Shown here piece by piece: positions 23,532 to 32,831 of a stretch of 42,243 nt of DNA (position 1 is its first letter; every line of letters begins with the position of its first letter). Source of the DNA: Thermoflexales bacterium. Lineage in GTDB: Bacteria; Chloroflexota; Anaerolineae; Fen-1058. A program made the translations under genes and the position numbers. Under the pieces are notes generated by a model that saw nothing but the letters and a program-made list of their open reading frames with translations, did no database searches and was not told where the DNA came from. Location: positions 1-42,243 of the forward strand of contig JAUQXC010000155.1 in assembly GCA_030834825.1 (NCBI GenBank), read 5' to 3'.

Positions 23532-25982
23532 ATGATCGCACAAACTCTGAATGGTCTTTGGCAATTCCGACAAATCAATACCAGCGACTGGCTGCCTGCG
23601 ACAGTGCCTGGCAGCGTGCACACGGATCTGTTGGCGCTCGATCGTATCCCCGATCCCTTCGTCGGCGACAATGAAAAGCGGGTGCAATGGGTGGCCGAAG
23701 CCGATTGGGAATATCGCCGCACGTTCAAGGTTGATCCGAGTATGGTGGCGCAGGATAAGGTCTACCTCGTGTGCGAGGGACTCGACACGTTGGCCGATAT
23801 CTACCTCAACGGGCAACGCGTCGATCACACCGCTAACATGTTCCGGTGCTATCGCTGGGACGTGACGGCGTTGCTGCGTTCGGGCGAGAACGAACTGCGC
23901 CTCGTGTTTTATTCGCCGGTCGAATATGTCACGGCGCAGGAAAAAATCCGCAGACTGCCCGGCGTGGGTGAGTTCAAAATTCCCGGCGGGGCACATTTGC
24001 GCAAGGCGAACTGCCACTTCGGCTGGGATTGGGGGACGCGGCTGCCCACCAGCGGCATCTGGCGCGACATCCGCCTGGAAGGATTTTCGCATGCCCGCCT
24101 GGCTGATGTACACCTCCGACAGCATCACTTTCAAGAGCAAGTAACGCTAACGGCCAAGGTTACGGTCGAACAGTGGACTGCTGCGCCGTTGTCTGTGACG
24201 CTGCGGCTCACGGCGCCCGATGGATCAACGCAGTCCAGCGAAGCCGATCTCAAGCAGACCCTCGCGCTCACCATCGACCATCCGCAATGGTGGTGGCCCA
24301 ACGGCTACGGCGATCAGCCGCTCTATCAGGTGGAGGTTGAACTGCGTTGCGCCGATCAAGTGATCGATCGGCGTGAAGACGTGATCGGGTTGCGCACGAT
24401 CAAGTTGCGCCAGCAACCCGATCGCTGGGGCCGCTCCTTCACGTTCGTCGTCAACGGCGTGCCGATCTTCGCCAAGGGCAGTAACTGGATTCCGGCTGAT
24501 TCCTTCCCGGCGCGCGTCACTTCTGATCAACTTGAACATCTCATTCGATCAGCTGCCGCGACACATCAGAACATGCTGCGTGTCTGGGGTGGCGGTTATT
24601 ACGAAGACGAGCACTTCTACGATTTGTGCGATCGCTATGGCCTTCTGATCTGGCAAGACTTCATGTTCGCCTGCGCCGGTTACCCGCTCAACGATGAAGC
24701 GTTTCTCGCTACGCTGCAAATCGAAGTTGAACAAGTTGTGCGGCGTTTGCGCCATCGCGCTTGCCTGGGTTTGTGGTGTGGCAACAACGAGATGGAAACC
24801 GGCTGGGTCAGTTGGAACTGGAGCGTACCGGCCAATGCCGATCTCAAAGCTGCCGATCAACAATTCTTCTACGCTACCTTGCCCGCCTTGATTGCCGCGC
24901 ACGATCCCGATCATGCCTACTGGCCCAGTTCACCCTCAGCGGGCCTGCCGCACGAAGATCCCAACAGCAACAGCGTGGGCGACAATCACCTGTGGGAAGT
25001 GTGGCACGGCTTGAAGCCGCTGCGGTTTTATCGCGAACAGTATCCGCGCTTTGCCAGCGAATTTGGCATGCAATCGCTGCCCGCGCTCGCCACCATCGCC
25101 ACCTACGCCCCCGTGTCCGAATGGAACATGACGTCCTACGTCATGGAGCACCACCAGCGGCATGTGAACGGCAACGGCAAGATCATTACTTATCTCACAC
25201 AGCACTATCAACTGCCTAAAGACTTCGCGGCGCTGGTGTACCTGACACAAGTGCTGCAAGCCGAAGCTATGCGCCTGGCTGTGGAACATTGGCGGCGTCA
25301 GCGCGATCGTTGCAGTGGCGCGCTTTACTGGCAACTCAATGACTGCTGGCCCGTCGCTTCGTGGTCGAGCATTGACTATGACGGGCGCTGGAAGGCGCTG
25401 CACTATGCCGCGCGCCGTTTCTATGCGCCGATCTTGCTCTCGATCGAAGACAACGCCACTCGCCTGGGGGTCTACCTGACGAATGATACGGTCCAGGCGT
25501 GGAGCGGCGAGGTCAAGTGGTCGTTGGAGCTATTCAACGGCGATTTGCTGGCGGCGGGCCGCGCAGAGGTAACGGCCGTGCCGTTGACGACGACGTCCGT
25601 CAAAGTCTTTGATTTCGCGCAGCAAGTGACCGATCAGAATCGTCGTGAGACCGTCTTTGTGTGTGAGTTGTGGCGCGACGGAAACCGGGTAGCACTCACC
25701 ACCACGCTATTCATACCCGATAAACATGTGTGCCTGGAAGATCCGCAGCTGGAAACACAACTTGAAGTCGCCGCAGGTCAGCTGTTGATCCGGGTCGGGG
25801 CGCGAGCGTTAGCGCGCTTTGTCGAAGTGTCGCTGACGGGCGTGGATGCGATCTTCAACGATAACTATTTTGATTTGCCGGCCGGCGACACGGTGACGCT
25901 AACCTGTTCTCTACCGGACGGCTGGACGCTCGATCGGGCACGGCAAGCCTTGCGGGTACGCTCGCTGCGCGATTCGTATTGA
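23532..25982 (+). CDS. GH2 beta-mannosidase
   Basis: The protein has 816 residues and no signal peptide, so it is cytoplasmic. The N-terminal sugar-binding domain begins LNGLWQFRQINTSDWLPATV and includes FHFGWDWGTRLPTSGIWRDI-like text (NCHFGWDWGTRLP), typical of beta-mannosidases. An Ig-like sandwich and the TIM barrel follow. The acid/base is Glu420 in WCGNNEMETGW and the nucleophile is Glu510 in ASEFGMQSLP. C-terminal beta-sandwich domains finish the protein. It would release mannose from the non-reducing ends of imported manno-oligosaccharides. It follows the importer genes and a hairpin; the Shine-Dalgarno is weak, and translation may depend on readthrough from upstream. Confidence 0.93.
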   Translation: MIAQTLNGLWQFRQINTSDWLPATVPGSVHTDLLALDRIPDPFVGDNEKRVQWVAEADWEYRRTFKVDPSMVAQDKVYLVCEGLDTLADIYLNGQRVDHTANMFRCYRWDVTALLRSGENELRLVFYSPVEYVTAQEKIRRLPGVGEFKIPGGAHLRKANCHFGWDWGTRLPTSGIWRDIRLEGFSHARLADVHLRQHHFQEQVTLTAKVTVEQWTAAPLSVTLRLTAPDGSTQSSEADLKQTLALTIDHPQWWWPNGYGDQPLYQVEVELRCADQVIDRREDVIGLRTIKLRQQPDRWGRSFTFVVNGVPIFAKGSNWIPADSFPARVTSDQLEHLIRSAAATHQNMLRVWGGGYYEDEHFYDLCDRYGLLIWQDFMFACAGYPLNDEAFLATLQIEVEQVVRRLRHRACLGLWCGNNEMETGWVSWNWSVPANADLKAADQQFFYATLPALIAAHDPDHAYWPSSPSAGLPHEDPNSNSVGDNHLWEVWHGLKPLRFYREQYPRFASEFGMQSLPALATIATYAPVSEWNMTSYVMEHHQRHVNGNGKIITYLTQHYQLPKDFAALVYLTQVLQAEAMRLAVEHWRRQRDRCSGALYWQLNDCWPVASWSSIDYDGRWKALHYAARRFYAPILLSIEDNATRLGVYLTNDTVQAWSGEVKWSLELFNGDLLAAGRAEVTAVPLTTTSVKVFDFAQQVTDQNRRETVFVCELWRDGNRVALTTTLFIPDKHVCLEDPQLETQLEVAAGQLLIRVGARALARFVEVSLTGVDAIFNDNYFDLPAGDTVTLTCSLPDGWTLDRARQALRVRSLRDSY

Positions 25983-26171
25983 AGCGAGGCCGCCTAACTC
26001 GATCGTGCCTTGGCCTGTGTTTGCGCTTCAGCGGTGTTGGGAACTATTCGAAGGAGGAGACCAGCGACAAGATCTGTTTGCCTACAGACCGTTCACTGAC
26101 TATCGTTCGCGTTCAGGTAAATACATGATCAATGTTTACCAGGGCTTGCGCCCAGAAAGGAAGATAGCGCC

Positions 26172-28286
26172 ATGTTAAAGCGGTTCTGTTACGGGCTGGG
26201 CATCGTCGCACTGGTGTTGGGCTTCAGCGTGCAACCGCAGCTGGGACAAGTAGCCAGTGTCAACGCCGGTTCAGGGGGTGGGCCGGGCAGCCAATTTGTG
26301 AAACGACTGGGATCGGAACTATGGCTGAATGGTCGCCCGTTCCATTTTGCCGGATCGAACAATTATTACTTGATGTACAAGTCGCAGTTCATGGTGGACG
26401 ATGTGCTCAACACGGCTGCCGCCAATCAATTCAAGGTCCTGCGGATGTGGGGCTCGCTTGAGATCGGCAATCAAGACGGGTCGAATTCCGTCCACGGCAA
26501 GGCCGACGGGGTGTACTTCCAATATTGGGATGGCACCCAACCCGCTTACAATGATGGCAGCGACGGTCTCGAACATCTCGACTACGTCATCTACCAGGCC
26601 GGTCAACTGGGAATCAAGTTGGTGATTCCGCTGGTCAACAATTGGAATGCCTTTGGCGGCATGGATCAATATGTGCGCTGGCGTGACGGCCAGTATCATG
26701 ACGAGTTCTATACGGATCCGGTCATTAAGCAATGGTTCAAGAACTGGATCGCGCATTTACTCAATCGGACCAATATCTATACTGGCGTTCAATACAAGAA
26801 CGATCCCACGATCATGACCTGGGAACTGGCTAACGAGCCGCGCTGTTTAAGCGCCGGGGTCTATCCGCGATCGGAAAATTGCACCACGCAGACACTGGTG
26901 ATGTGGGCGGATGAGATGTCAACCTACCTTAAGAGCGTGGACCGCAAGCACCTGGTCTCTGTCGGTGACGAAGGCTTCTACTGCACGCCCGGCGCCGAAG
27001 ATTGGACCGAGAACTGTGGTGAGGGCGTTGACACGCTGGCCTTTACCCGGCTGCGCAACATTGACGTGATGTCCTTCCATCTCTACCCCGATCACTGGAC
27101 CAAGGATGCGGCTTGGGGCACGCAGTGGATCGAACGGCATATCCAGGATGCCAGGCGACTTCATAAGCCGTCCATGTTGGGTGAATATGGCGTGCAGGAT
27201 AAGAGTATTCGCAATCCGGTCTACAAGCAGTGGACGGATACCGTCTTGCGCTATGGCGGGACAGGCGCGCTGTATTGGATTCTCTCCGGCAAGCTGGACG
27301 ATGGTACCTATTACGCGGACTATGATGGCTTCACGGTCTATTGTCCCAGCCCGGTGTGTATCACATTGAGTCACTTTGCGAAGCTGATGAACTTCCAATT
27401 CCAACTCTTCCCGCCTGTCGCCGATCACGACACGGCAGTCACAGAGTACAACACACCGGCGACGCTTACGCCGTTGGCCAACGACATTGCCTACTTTGGC
27501 TTGCAGCTGTTGCCTGACACGCTCGATCTCGATCCGGCGACGGCCGGTCGACAGACCACCCAGACGGTTCCCGACGGCACGTTTACGCTGCAACCGGATG
27601 CGACAGTGATCTTCTCGCCGACAGAGGGTTTCGCAGGCCGGGTTCAAATCACCTATACGGTTAATGCCGGTTGGCGTGGCTTCCCCCTCAATCCGGCCAT
27701 CCAACCCGACGGCTTGAACCTCGATACAACCACACTCGATGCTTCAGGCAAGACACAGCTCAAAGGTTGGCTGAAGGGCGGTCATTGGAATCAGACCTCG
27801 AACCCGGCGGAACTCACCGTAATCGTAAAGCCTAATCCGACAGCCCCGATTACAATGTTCTCCTTCGAGACTGGTACCGAGGGTTGGGCGGCCGCTAACT
27901 GGAACGATGTCGGAACGGTGGAACAAAGCGCCGACTTCTATACTGACGGTAACTACGGCTTGAAGGTCAACGCCACAGCGGGCGGTTGGTTCGGCCTCGA
28001 CTTTCCTGCGCCGATCGATCTGAGCGCCAAGGGCAATCTCAGGTTTGATCTTAAGACGCTGAGCGCCGGCACCTCGAAAGAGGTCGCGCTCAAGGTCGGC
28101 GACAGCTGGGCCTGGTGCGAGGGTGGCGGCTGGAGTTGGATCCCGGCGGAGACTACGACAACTGTGGATCTTAACCTACTCACAGACCTTGGCTGCGCTG
28201 CGCCTGACTTAAGCAAGGTGCAGGCCATCTATGTGTGGTTCAGCGGCCCCGGCACGTTCTACATCGACTACGTGCGAGGCGAATGA
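26172..28286 (+). CDS. Secreted modular GH5 mannanase-like enzyme
   Basis: The protein has 704 residues with a signal peptide (hydrophobic stretch YGLGIVALVLGFSVQ) and no lipobox. The GH5 barrel covers about residues 40-415. The acid/base is Glu222 in WELANEPR and the nucleophile is Glu338 in LGEYGV; the text is closest to the GH5 endo-beta-mannanases (subfamily 7-like). A beta-sandwich of CshA/cadherin-like type follows (TPLANDIAYFG ... FSPTEGFAGRVQITYTV), then a C-terminal carbohydrate-binding-like module of about 140 residues (FSFETGTEGWAAANW ... GTFYIDYVRGE) resembling mannan-binding galactose-fold CBMs. It is the only secreted glycosidase in the locus and would make the oligosaccharides that are imported. 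GAAAGGAAG precedes ATG 26172. Confidence 0.9.
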   Translation: MLKRFCYGLGIVALVLGFSVQPQLGQVASVNAGSGGGPGSQFVKRLGSELWLNGRPFHFAGSNNYYLMYKSQFMVDDVLNTAAANQFKVLRMWGSLEIGNQDGSNSVHGKADGVYFQYWDGTQPAYNDGSDGLEHLDYVIYQAGQLGIKLVIPLVNNWNAFGGMDQYVRWRDGQYHDEFYTDPVIKQWFKNWIAHLLNRTNIYTGVQYKNDPTIMTWELANEPRCLSAGVYPRSENCTTQTLVMWADEMSTYLKSVDRKHLVSVGDEGFYCTPGAEDWTENCGEGVDTLAFTRLRNIDVMSFHLYPDHWTKDAAWGTQWIERHIQDARRLHKPSMLGEYGVQDKSIRNPVYKQWTDTVLRYGGTGALYWILSGKLDDGTYYADYDGFTVYCPSPVCITLSHFAKLMNFQFQLFPPVADHDTAVTEYNTPATLTPLANDIAYFGLQLLPDTLDLDPATAGRQTTQTVPDGTFTLQPDATVIFSPTEGFAGRVQITYTVNAGWRGFPLNPAIQPDGLNLDTTTLDASGKTQLKGWLKGGHWNQTSNPAELTVIVKPNPTAPITMFSFETGTEGWAAANWNDVGTVEQSADFYTDGNYGLKVNATAGGWFGLDFPAPIDLSAKGNLRFDLKTLSAGTSKEVALKVGDSWAWCEGGGWSWIPAETTTTVDLNLLTDLGCAAPDLSKVQAIYVWFSGPGTFYIDYVRGE

Positions 28287-28299
28287 CCCACTGAGCAGC

Positions 28300-28334
28300 G
28301 TACCGGTAGCCTCTGAGTTGGAGGCTGCCGGTAC
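28300..28334 (+). terminator. Terminator-like hairpin after the secreted GH5 gene
   Basis: Arms GTACCGGTAGCCTC and GAGGCTGCCGGTAC pair over 14 bp with one G-U, around a 7-base loop, 14 bases after the stop codon. No T-run follows, so termination would be weak or factor-dependent. Confidence 0.6.
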
Positions 28335-28378
28335 AGCCGTCAGACAGGCATTGACCTTTTGGGCCATAACAGGCAAAA

Positions 28379-28409
28379 TTTGATATTGACCGTCAGCTCA
28401 GATATCAAA
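28379..28409 (+). promoter_or_regulatory. Inverted repeat and promoter candidates before intracellular GH5
   Basis: Arms TTTGATAT and ATATCAAA (8 bp, 15 bases apart) could be an operator. Overlapping it is a promoter-like pair TTGATA, 17 bases, TATCAA. Just upstream, TTGACC (28351) with CAAAAT at a 17-base spacing is a second candidate. Either would start a transcript for the GH5, manA and epimerase genes. Confidence 0.4.
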
Positions 28410-28432
28410 CCTAAGAGCGAGAAAGGTTAATC

Positions 28433-29425
28433 GTGCCCCGTTACGGATTCAATTTTCAATGGATGTTCTCTTCATGGGAGACCGAGCGACCCTTGCCACC
28501 CGACGAGAAAGCCCTCGACTTCCTGGCCGCCTGTGACTTTGACTTCGTCCGTCTCCCGCTGGATTATCTGTTCTGGACCACCGACTTCGATTATTTTCAT
28601 CCCGACGAAACCGTCTTTGAACTCATCGATCGTTATCTGGCCGCCTGCCGATCGCGCCGCCTGCATCTCTGTCTGAATCTGCACCGCGCGCCGGGTTATT
28701 GCATCAATCGCAACGATCTGGAGCGGCACAACCTGTGGCGTGATGCCAGCGCGCAGGAAGCCTTTATCTTTTTGTGGGAGACCTTTGCCCGCCGCTATGC
28801 CACCGTGCCCAACGACTTTCTCAGTTTCGATCTGGTCAACGAGCCGCCGAACATCGATCAATATGGATTGACGCGTGACAATCACGCGGCCCTCATGCGG
28901 CGCACGATCACTGCCATTCGCGCCATCACACCCGATCGCGAGATCGTCATTGACGGGCTGGGCGGGGGGCATCTGGCCCTGCCTGAGTTAGCCGCTGCGG
29001 GTGTCATCCACAGCGGGCGCGGCTATCAGCCGATGCCCATCAGCCATCATGGCGCGTGGTGGTGGGCCGATCATACGACTGCACCGGCGCCGGAATATCC
29101 CGGCGTGGTCTGGGAAGGTCGCGCGTGGAATCGCGACGTGCTGCGCGAATTCTATCAGCCGTGGCGGGATGTGGAAGCACGGGGTGTGCGCGTGCACATC
29201 GGTGAGTTCGGCTGCTATAATCAAACGCCACATGACGTCGCGCTGCGTTGGTTGACGGACTTGTTCGGTGTGTACCAAGAATTCGGTTGGGGCTACAGCC
29301 TGTGGGAATTCACCGGTCCGTTTGGTCTGGTGCAGCATGGTCGCCCCGGCGCGCGATATGAAAACGTCCACGGTTTCCAGGTCGATCGGATGCTGCTCGA
29401 TCTCATGTTGAGCAGTCGAGTGTAA
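28433..29425 (+). CDS. Intracellular GH5 glycosidase
   Basis: The protein has 330 residues and no signal peptide. It is a single GH5 barrel beginning YGFNFQWMFSSWETERPLPP, with the conserved Arg in FVRLPLDYLFW, HRAPGYCINRN, acid/base Glu137 in DLVNEPPN, ISHHGAWWW, nucleophile Glu258 in VHIGEFGCYNQTP and the Trp in GYSLWEFTGPFG. It starts at GTG 28433 with AAAGG six bases upstream; no better ATG exists. Substrate cannot be read directly; context suggests short mannan or glucomannan fragments in the cytoplasm, giving work beside GH2 and GH130. It is followed by manA after five bases. Confidence 0.9.
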   Translation: MPRYGFNFQWMFSSWETERPLPPDEKALDFLAACDFDFVRLPLDYLFWTTDFDYFHPDETVFELIDRYLAACRSRRLHLCLNLHRAPGYCINRNDLERHNLWRDASAQEAFIFLWETFARRYATVPNDFLSFDLVNEPPNIDQYGLTRDNHAALMRRTITAIRAITPDREIVIDGLGGGHLALPELAAAGVIHSGRGYQPMPISHHGAWWWADHTTAPAPEYPGVVWEGRAWNRDVLREFYQPWRDVEARGVRVHIGEFGCYNQTPHDVALRWLTDLFGVYQEFGWGYSLWEFTGPFGLVQHGRPGARYENVHGFQVDRMLLDLMLSSRV

Positions 29426-29430
29426 CAAAT

Positions 29431-30369
29431 ATGCCGAAACTTCTGCAACTCATCCCTGAGTATCGCGACTATGTCTGGGGCGGGCAGCGTCTGCGCCCCG
29501 GCACCTTGACGGCCGAAGCCTGGATCGTCTACGAGGGCGATCGTATCGCCACTGGGGCCTGGCAAGGCAAAACCCTGGCTGAAGCGGCGCAGGAATGGGG
29601 GGCGGCTTTGCTGGGCCAGACTGCTTGGCGCCGCACGGGCGAACGCTTTCCCCTCTTGATCAAGATCCTGGATTGCCAGCAGTGGTTGTCGGTGCAGGTG
29701 CATCCCAACGACGAACAGGCGCGGCAGCTGGCAGGACCGGATCAATTCGGCAAGACTGAAGCGTGGCACATTCTCGACGCCGCCGCAGACGCGCAGTTGA
29801 TCGCCGGAGTGCAGGCGGGCACTTCGCCCGCGGCGTTGGCGCAGGCCATTCGCAACGGCACCATCCTCGATCTCGTGCAGTATCATCGGGCGCAGACCGG
29901 CGACACCCTCTTCATGCCGGCCGGCACGCTGCATGCGCTGGGGCCGGGCTTCCTGGTGTATGAAGTGCAGCAGACCTCCAACCTCACCTATCGCATCTTC
30001 GACTGGAATCGACCGGCCAGTGCCGGACGGACTTTGCACATCGAGCAATCCGTCGCGGTGACCAACGCGCAGGGCGCCGGACAAATTCAACCCGCCGGCG
30101 AGCTGCCCGCCGACGCTCAGCGGCAATTGGTGCAGTGTCCCTACTTCACGCTTAATCTTCTGGCGGCGCAGTCGCAGCCATTGACGTTGGAGACGCACGG
30201 TCAATCCTTCCACGCGATCACCGTCATTGAAGGCCAAGGGACGATCGTGTGTGGTGATGAGCGTGTGACCTTGAATCAATTTGAAACGGTGCTGGTCGCC
30301 GCGCAGAGCGGGGGGTATCAACTCCACCCGATCGGCTCGGTGCGCGCCCTGCGGGCCAGCGTGGAGTGA
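29431..30369 (+). CDS. manA: Mannose-6-phosphate isomerase, type I
   Basis: The protein has 312 residues. The zinc ligands are visible: Gln89 and His91 in SVQVHPND, Glu110 in GKTEAW and His168 in PAGTLHALG. The N-terminal PEYRDYVWGGQRL and the later EVQQTSNLTYRIFDWNR are family hallmarks. It converts mannose 6-phosphate to fructose 6-phosphate and so connects mannan breakdown to glycolysis. At 312 residues it is of the short, Bacillus-like form. It starts five bases after the GH5 stop, and its stop overlaps the region of the epimerase start. Confidence 0.94.
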   Translation: MPKLLQLIPEYRDYVWGGQRLRPGTLTAEAWIVYEGDRIATGAWQGKTLAEAAQEWGAALLGQTAWRRTGERFPLLIKILDCQQWLSVQVHPNDEQARQLAGPDQFGKTEAWHILDAAADAQLIAGVQAGTSPAALAQAIRNGTILDLVQYHRAQTGDTLFMPAGTLHALGPGFLVYEVQQTSNLTYRIFDWNRPASAGRTLHIEQSVAVTNAQGAGQIQPAGELPADAQRQLVQCPYFTLNLLAAQSQPLTLETHGQSFHAITVIEGQGTIVCGDERVTLNQFETVLVAAQSGGYQLHPIGSVRALRASVE

Positions 30370-30371
30370 TC

Positions 30372-31568
30372 ATGGACGATTTCTTTCAACGGATTGAACA
30401 CGAACTACAGCAGCACATCCTGCCTTTCTGGATCGAGCACACCCGCGACGAAGTGAACGGCGGCTTCTATGGCGCACTGAGCAACGACCTGCGGATCGAC
30501 AATACCGCGCCACGCTCGGCGGTGTTGTGTGCGCGCATTCTGTGGACGTATAGCACGGCTTATCGCGTGTATCAAGACGATCGGTACTTGATGATGGCCC
30601 GCCGGGCTTACGATTACCTCACGCAGAAATTTTGGGATCAGGACTATGGCGGCGTGTACTGGACGCTTGACTCACAGGGTTGTCCCAGCAACGATCGCAA
30701 GCACGTGTATGCCCAAGCCTTTGCCATCTACGGGTTGGCGGAGTTTTATCGGGCTACGCACCAGTCGCTGGCTTTGCTGCTGGCCCAGGAACTGTTTCAC
30801 TTGATCGAAACCCACACCTTCGATCTGGTGAATGGCGGCAATCTCGAGTGCCGCTCGCGTGAGTGGGGGCTGCTGCCCGACATGCGCTTGAGCGATCTGG
30901 AACCGGATTGCCACAAGTCCATGAACACACTGCTGCACTTGCTGGAAGCCTATACGAATCTGCTGCGCGTCTGGCCGGATGAAGCATTGAAAACCAAACA
31001 GCGCGGGCTGATCGAGATTTTCCTGCGGCACGTCGTCGATCCGCAGACCCAGCACTTCAAGCTCTTCTTCGACGAGGCGTGGCATTCTCTGAACGGGCAC
31101 ATCTCGCCCGGGCACGATATTGAGGGCAGTTGGCTGTTGGTGGAAGCGGCTGAAGTGCAGGAGGATGCGGACTTGCTGACGCAGACACGTTACAATGCCG
31201 TCCTGATGGCCGAGGCCGTGTATCGTGATGGGCTGGCGGCCGATGGCGCGGTGCTGAATGAGGTGACCGCGCAAGGCGTCACGAATTTTGAGAAGCACTG
31301 GTGGCCGCAGGCCGAAGGTCTGGTCGGCTTTACCAACGCGTATCAGCTGTCTGGCCGGGCTGAGTTTGCCCAGGCGGCCGATCGCTTGTGGAATTTGATC
31401 GAGACGCGCTTTGTCGATCGGGCGCACGGCGATTGGTTTAAAGTGCTCGATCAAAATGGCGTGCCCCTGTCGCAGTATTACAAAGTTGGGCCGTGGGAAT
31501 GCCCCTATCATCACAGTCGCGCTTGTTTTGAAATGCTCGCGCGGCTGGGTGTTGAGGTCAAGGTGTGA
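30372..31568 (+). CDS. Cellobiose/mannobiose 2-epimerase (AGE family)
   Basis: The protein has 398 residues from ATG 30372, with GGAG eight bases upstream; GTG 30366 is an alternative. It is an (alpha/alpha)6-barrel AGE family protein with strong 2-epimerase signatures: DRKHVYAQAFAIYGLAEFYR, HKSMNTLLHLLEAYTNLLRV, GHDIEGSWLLVEAAE, KHWWPQAEGLVGFTNAY and GPWECPYHHSRACFEML. His189, His248 and His380/381 match the spacing of the catalytic histidines of Rhodothermus cellobiose 2-epimerase. In known mannan pathways this enzyme turns mannobiose into mannosyl-glucose, the substrate of GH130 phosphorylases. The TGA overlaps the GTG start of the next gene. Confidence 0.92.
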   Translation: MDDFFQRIEHELQQHILPFWIEHTRDEVNGGFYGALSNDLRIDNTAPRSAVLCARILWTYSTAYRVYQDDRYLMMARRAYDYLTQKFWDQDYGGVYWTLDSQGCPSNDRKHVYAQAFAIYGLAEFYRATHQSLALLLAQELFHLIETHTFDLVNGGNLECRSREWGLLPDMRLSDLEPDCHKSMNTLLHLLEAYTNLLRVWPDEALKTKQRGLIEIFLRHVVDPQTQHFKLFFDEAWHSLNGHISPGHDIEGSWLLVEAAEVQEDADLLTQTRYNAVLMAEAVYRDGLAADGAVLNEVTAQGVTNFEKHWWPQAEGLVGFTNAYQLSGRAEFAQAADRLWNLIETRFVDRAHGDWFKVLDQNGVPLSQYYKVGPWECPYHHSRACFEMLARLGVEVKV

Positions 31569-32788
31569 CGCGCGCCATCGAGCTCTCCATTATGGCCTCG
31601 TCCACGAATCCCGTAGCCGAGATCAGAGCTGTGCTGGCTGAGTTTGAAGCTGCGCAGCAGGTGCCTGTGCGGGTGAACGTGCAAGTGATGAAGTGGGATA
31701 CCGCCTGGGCGGAGTTGGTGAAGATGGCGCTCTATCGCCACGGTCCCGATGTTTCGGAAGTCGGGTTGACTTGGTCGGCGAATCTCACGGCGATGGACGC
31801 ACTGCGGCCCTTCACTCCCGCCGAATGTGATTCGTTCGGCGGTGCGGGGGCTTTTGTCTCCGCCTTGTGGAACAGCGAAGTGTCAGCCCCGCTGCAACCG
31901 CGCTGGAGCATTCCCTGGAACGCTCATACCTATGTACTGTGCTATCGACGCGATCTTGTGGAGCGAACCGGGCTGAATGGCGCACACGCCTTTGATACCA
32001 CCGCGCACCTAACGGAGACCCTGGCACATCTGCGGGCCAGCGGGGTCGAGCTGCCGATCATCGTTCCCACGTCGAGTGTGTATGTGCGCGATAATTTGCA
32101 CTTGCTGGCCAGTTGGGTGTGGGGCCATGGCGGCCACTTCCTCAGTCCTGACGGCCAACGCACGCTGTTTTTATCGCCCGAGGCGCTGACGGGCATCCGC
32201 GCTTACTTTAACTTGTATCGCTACCTGCCTCCCGCCACTCACGAGCTGGGTGTGGATGAGGCGTATCGCTTGTTTCTAGAGGGCTACGCCGCCGTGGCCA
32301 TCATCTCTGCGCCGCACCTCTCGCGCTATTTTCACTTTCATGAAATCGAGGCGGCGACGGTGGTCCGCGAGAATCTGGTTACGGTTCCTCTGCCTGGGGT
32401 GCCCTATGTCGGCGGATCGAACTTGGTGATCTGGAAGCACGTCACGGCCGATAGATTGCCCGCCGCGCTGAAATTGGTGCGTTACCTGACGGGCCGGCAC
32501 GCCCAGTTGCTCTTTGGCCAGCGTTCCGGCATTCCCCCGGCGCGGATCGATGCGTTAAGCGATCCCTTCTTTGTGGGTGAGCCGTTTCAGGCAGTCGCGC
32601 AAGCCCTGCAAACCGGGCGCTCGTACCAATCGCTCGAACGGTGGGGCGTGGTTGAAGAGAAGCTGGTGGCCGCCCTGGCCAACATCCGCTCGGCGGTACT
32701 GGCGCAACCGAAGATCGACCTGGATGAGTTCATCGTGCAACAACTTAAGCCCGTGGCACGGAAACTCGATTTGATCTTGGGCGGATAA
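31565..32788 (+). CDS. Signal-less solute-binding-protein homologue
   Basis: The protein has 407 residues. The fold is that of family 1 extracellular sugar-binding proteins: IELSIMASSTNPVAEIRAVL, EFEAAQQVPVRVNVQVMKWD, GPDVSEVGLTWSANLTAMDA, SIPWNAHTYVLCYRRDLVER and VPYVGGSNLVIWKH. There is no signal peptide or lipobox: the mature-type sequence starts within five residues. The GTG start overlaps the epimerase stop (GTGA) with GAGG upstream, so the absence of a leader seems genuine; I see no upstream in-frame extension. No matching CUT1 permeases are in the window. It may be a cytoplasmic sugar-sensing protein, or a domain separated from a larger regulator; this is inference. Confidence 0.85.
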   Translation: MTRAIELSIMASSTNPVAEIRAVLAEFEAAQQVPVRVNVQVMKWDTAWAELVKMALYRHGPDVSEVGLTWSANLTAMDALRPFTPAECDSFGGAGAFVSALWNSEVSAPLQPRWSIPWNAHTYVLCYRRDLVERTGLNGAHAFDTTAHLTETLAHLRASGVELPIIVPTSSVYVRDNLHLLASWVWGHGGHFLSPDGQRTLFLSPEALTGIRAYFNLYRYLPPATHELGVDEAYRLFLEGYAAVAIISAPHLSRYFHFHEIEAATVVRENLVTVPLPGVPYVGGSNLVIWKHVTADRLPAALKLVRYLTGRHAQLLFGQRSGIPPARIDALSDPFFVGEPFQAVAQALQTGRSYQSLERWGVVEEKLVAALANIRSAVLAQPKIDLDEFIVQQLKPVARKLDLILGG

Positions 32789-32831
32789 CGGATGACCCAT
32801 GACGCTCTCTTCGTAGGAGGAGCCAGGAGAC

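Noticed and set aside
26124-26180. 17-codon frame overlapping the start of the secreted GH5 gene
   Set aside because: Weak ribosome-binding site and no special codons; probably chance.
29293-30327. 344-residue minus-strand reading frame
   Set aside because: It is antisense to manA, which has all zinc ligands and a tight operon position.
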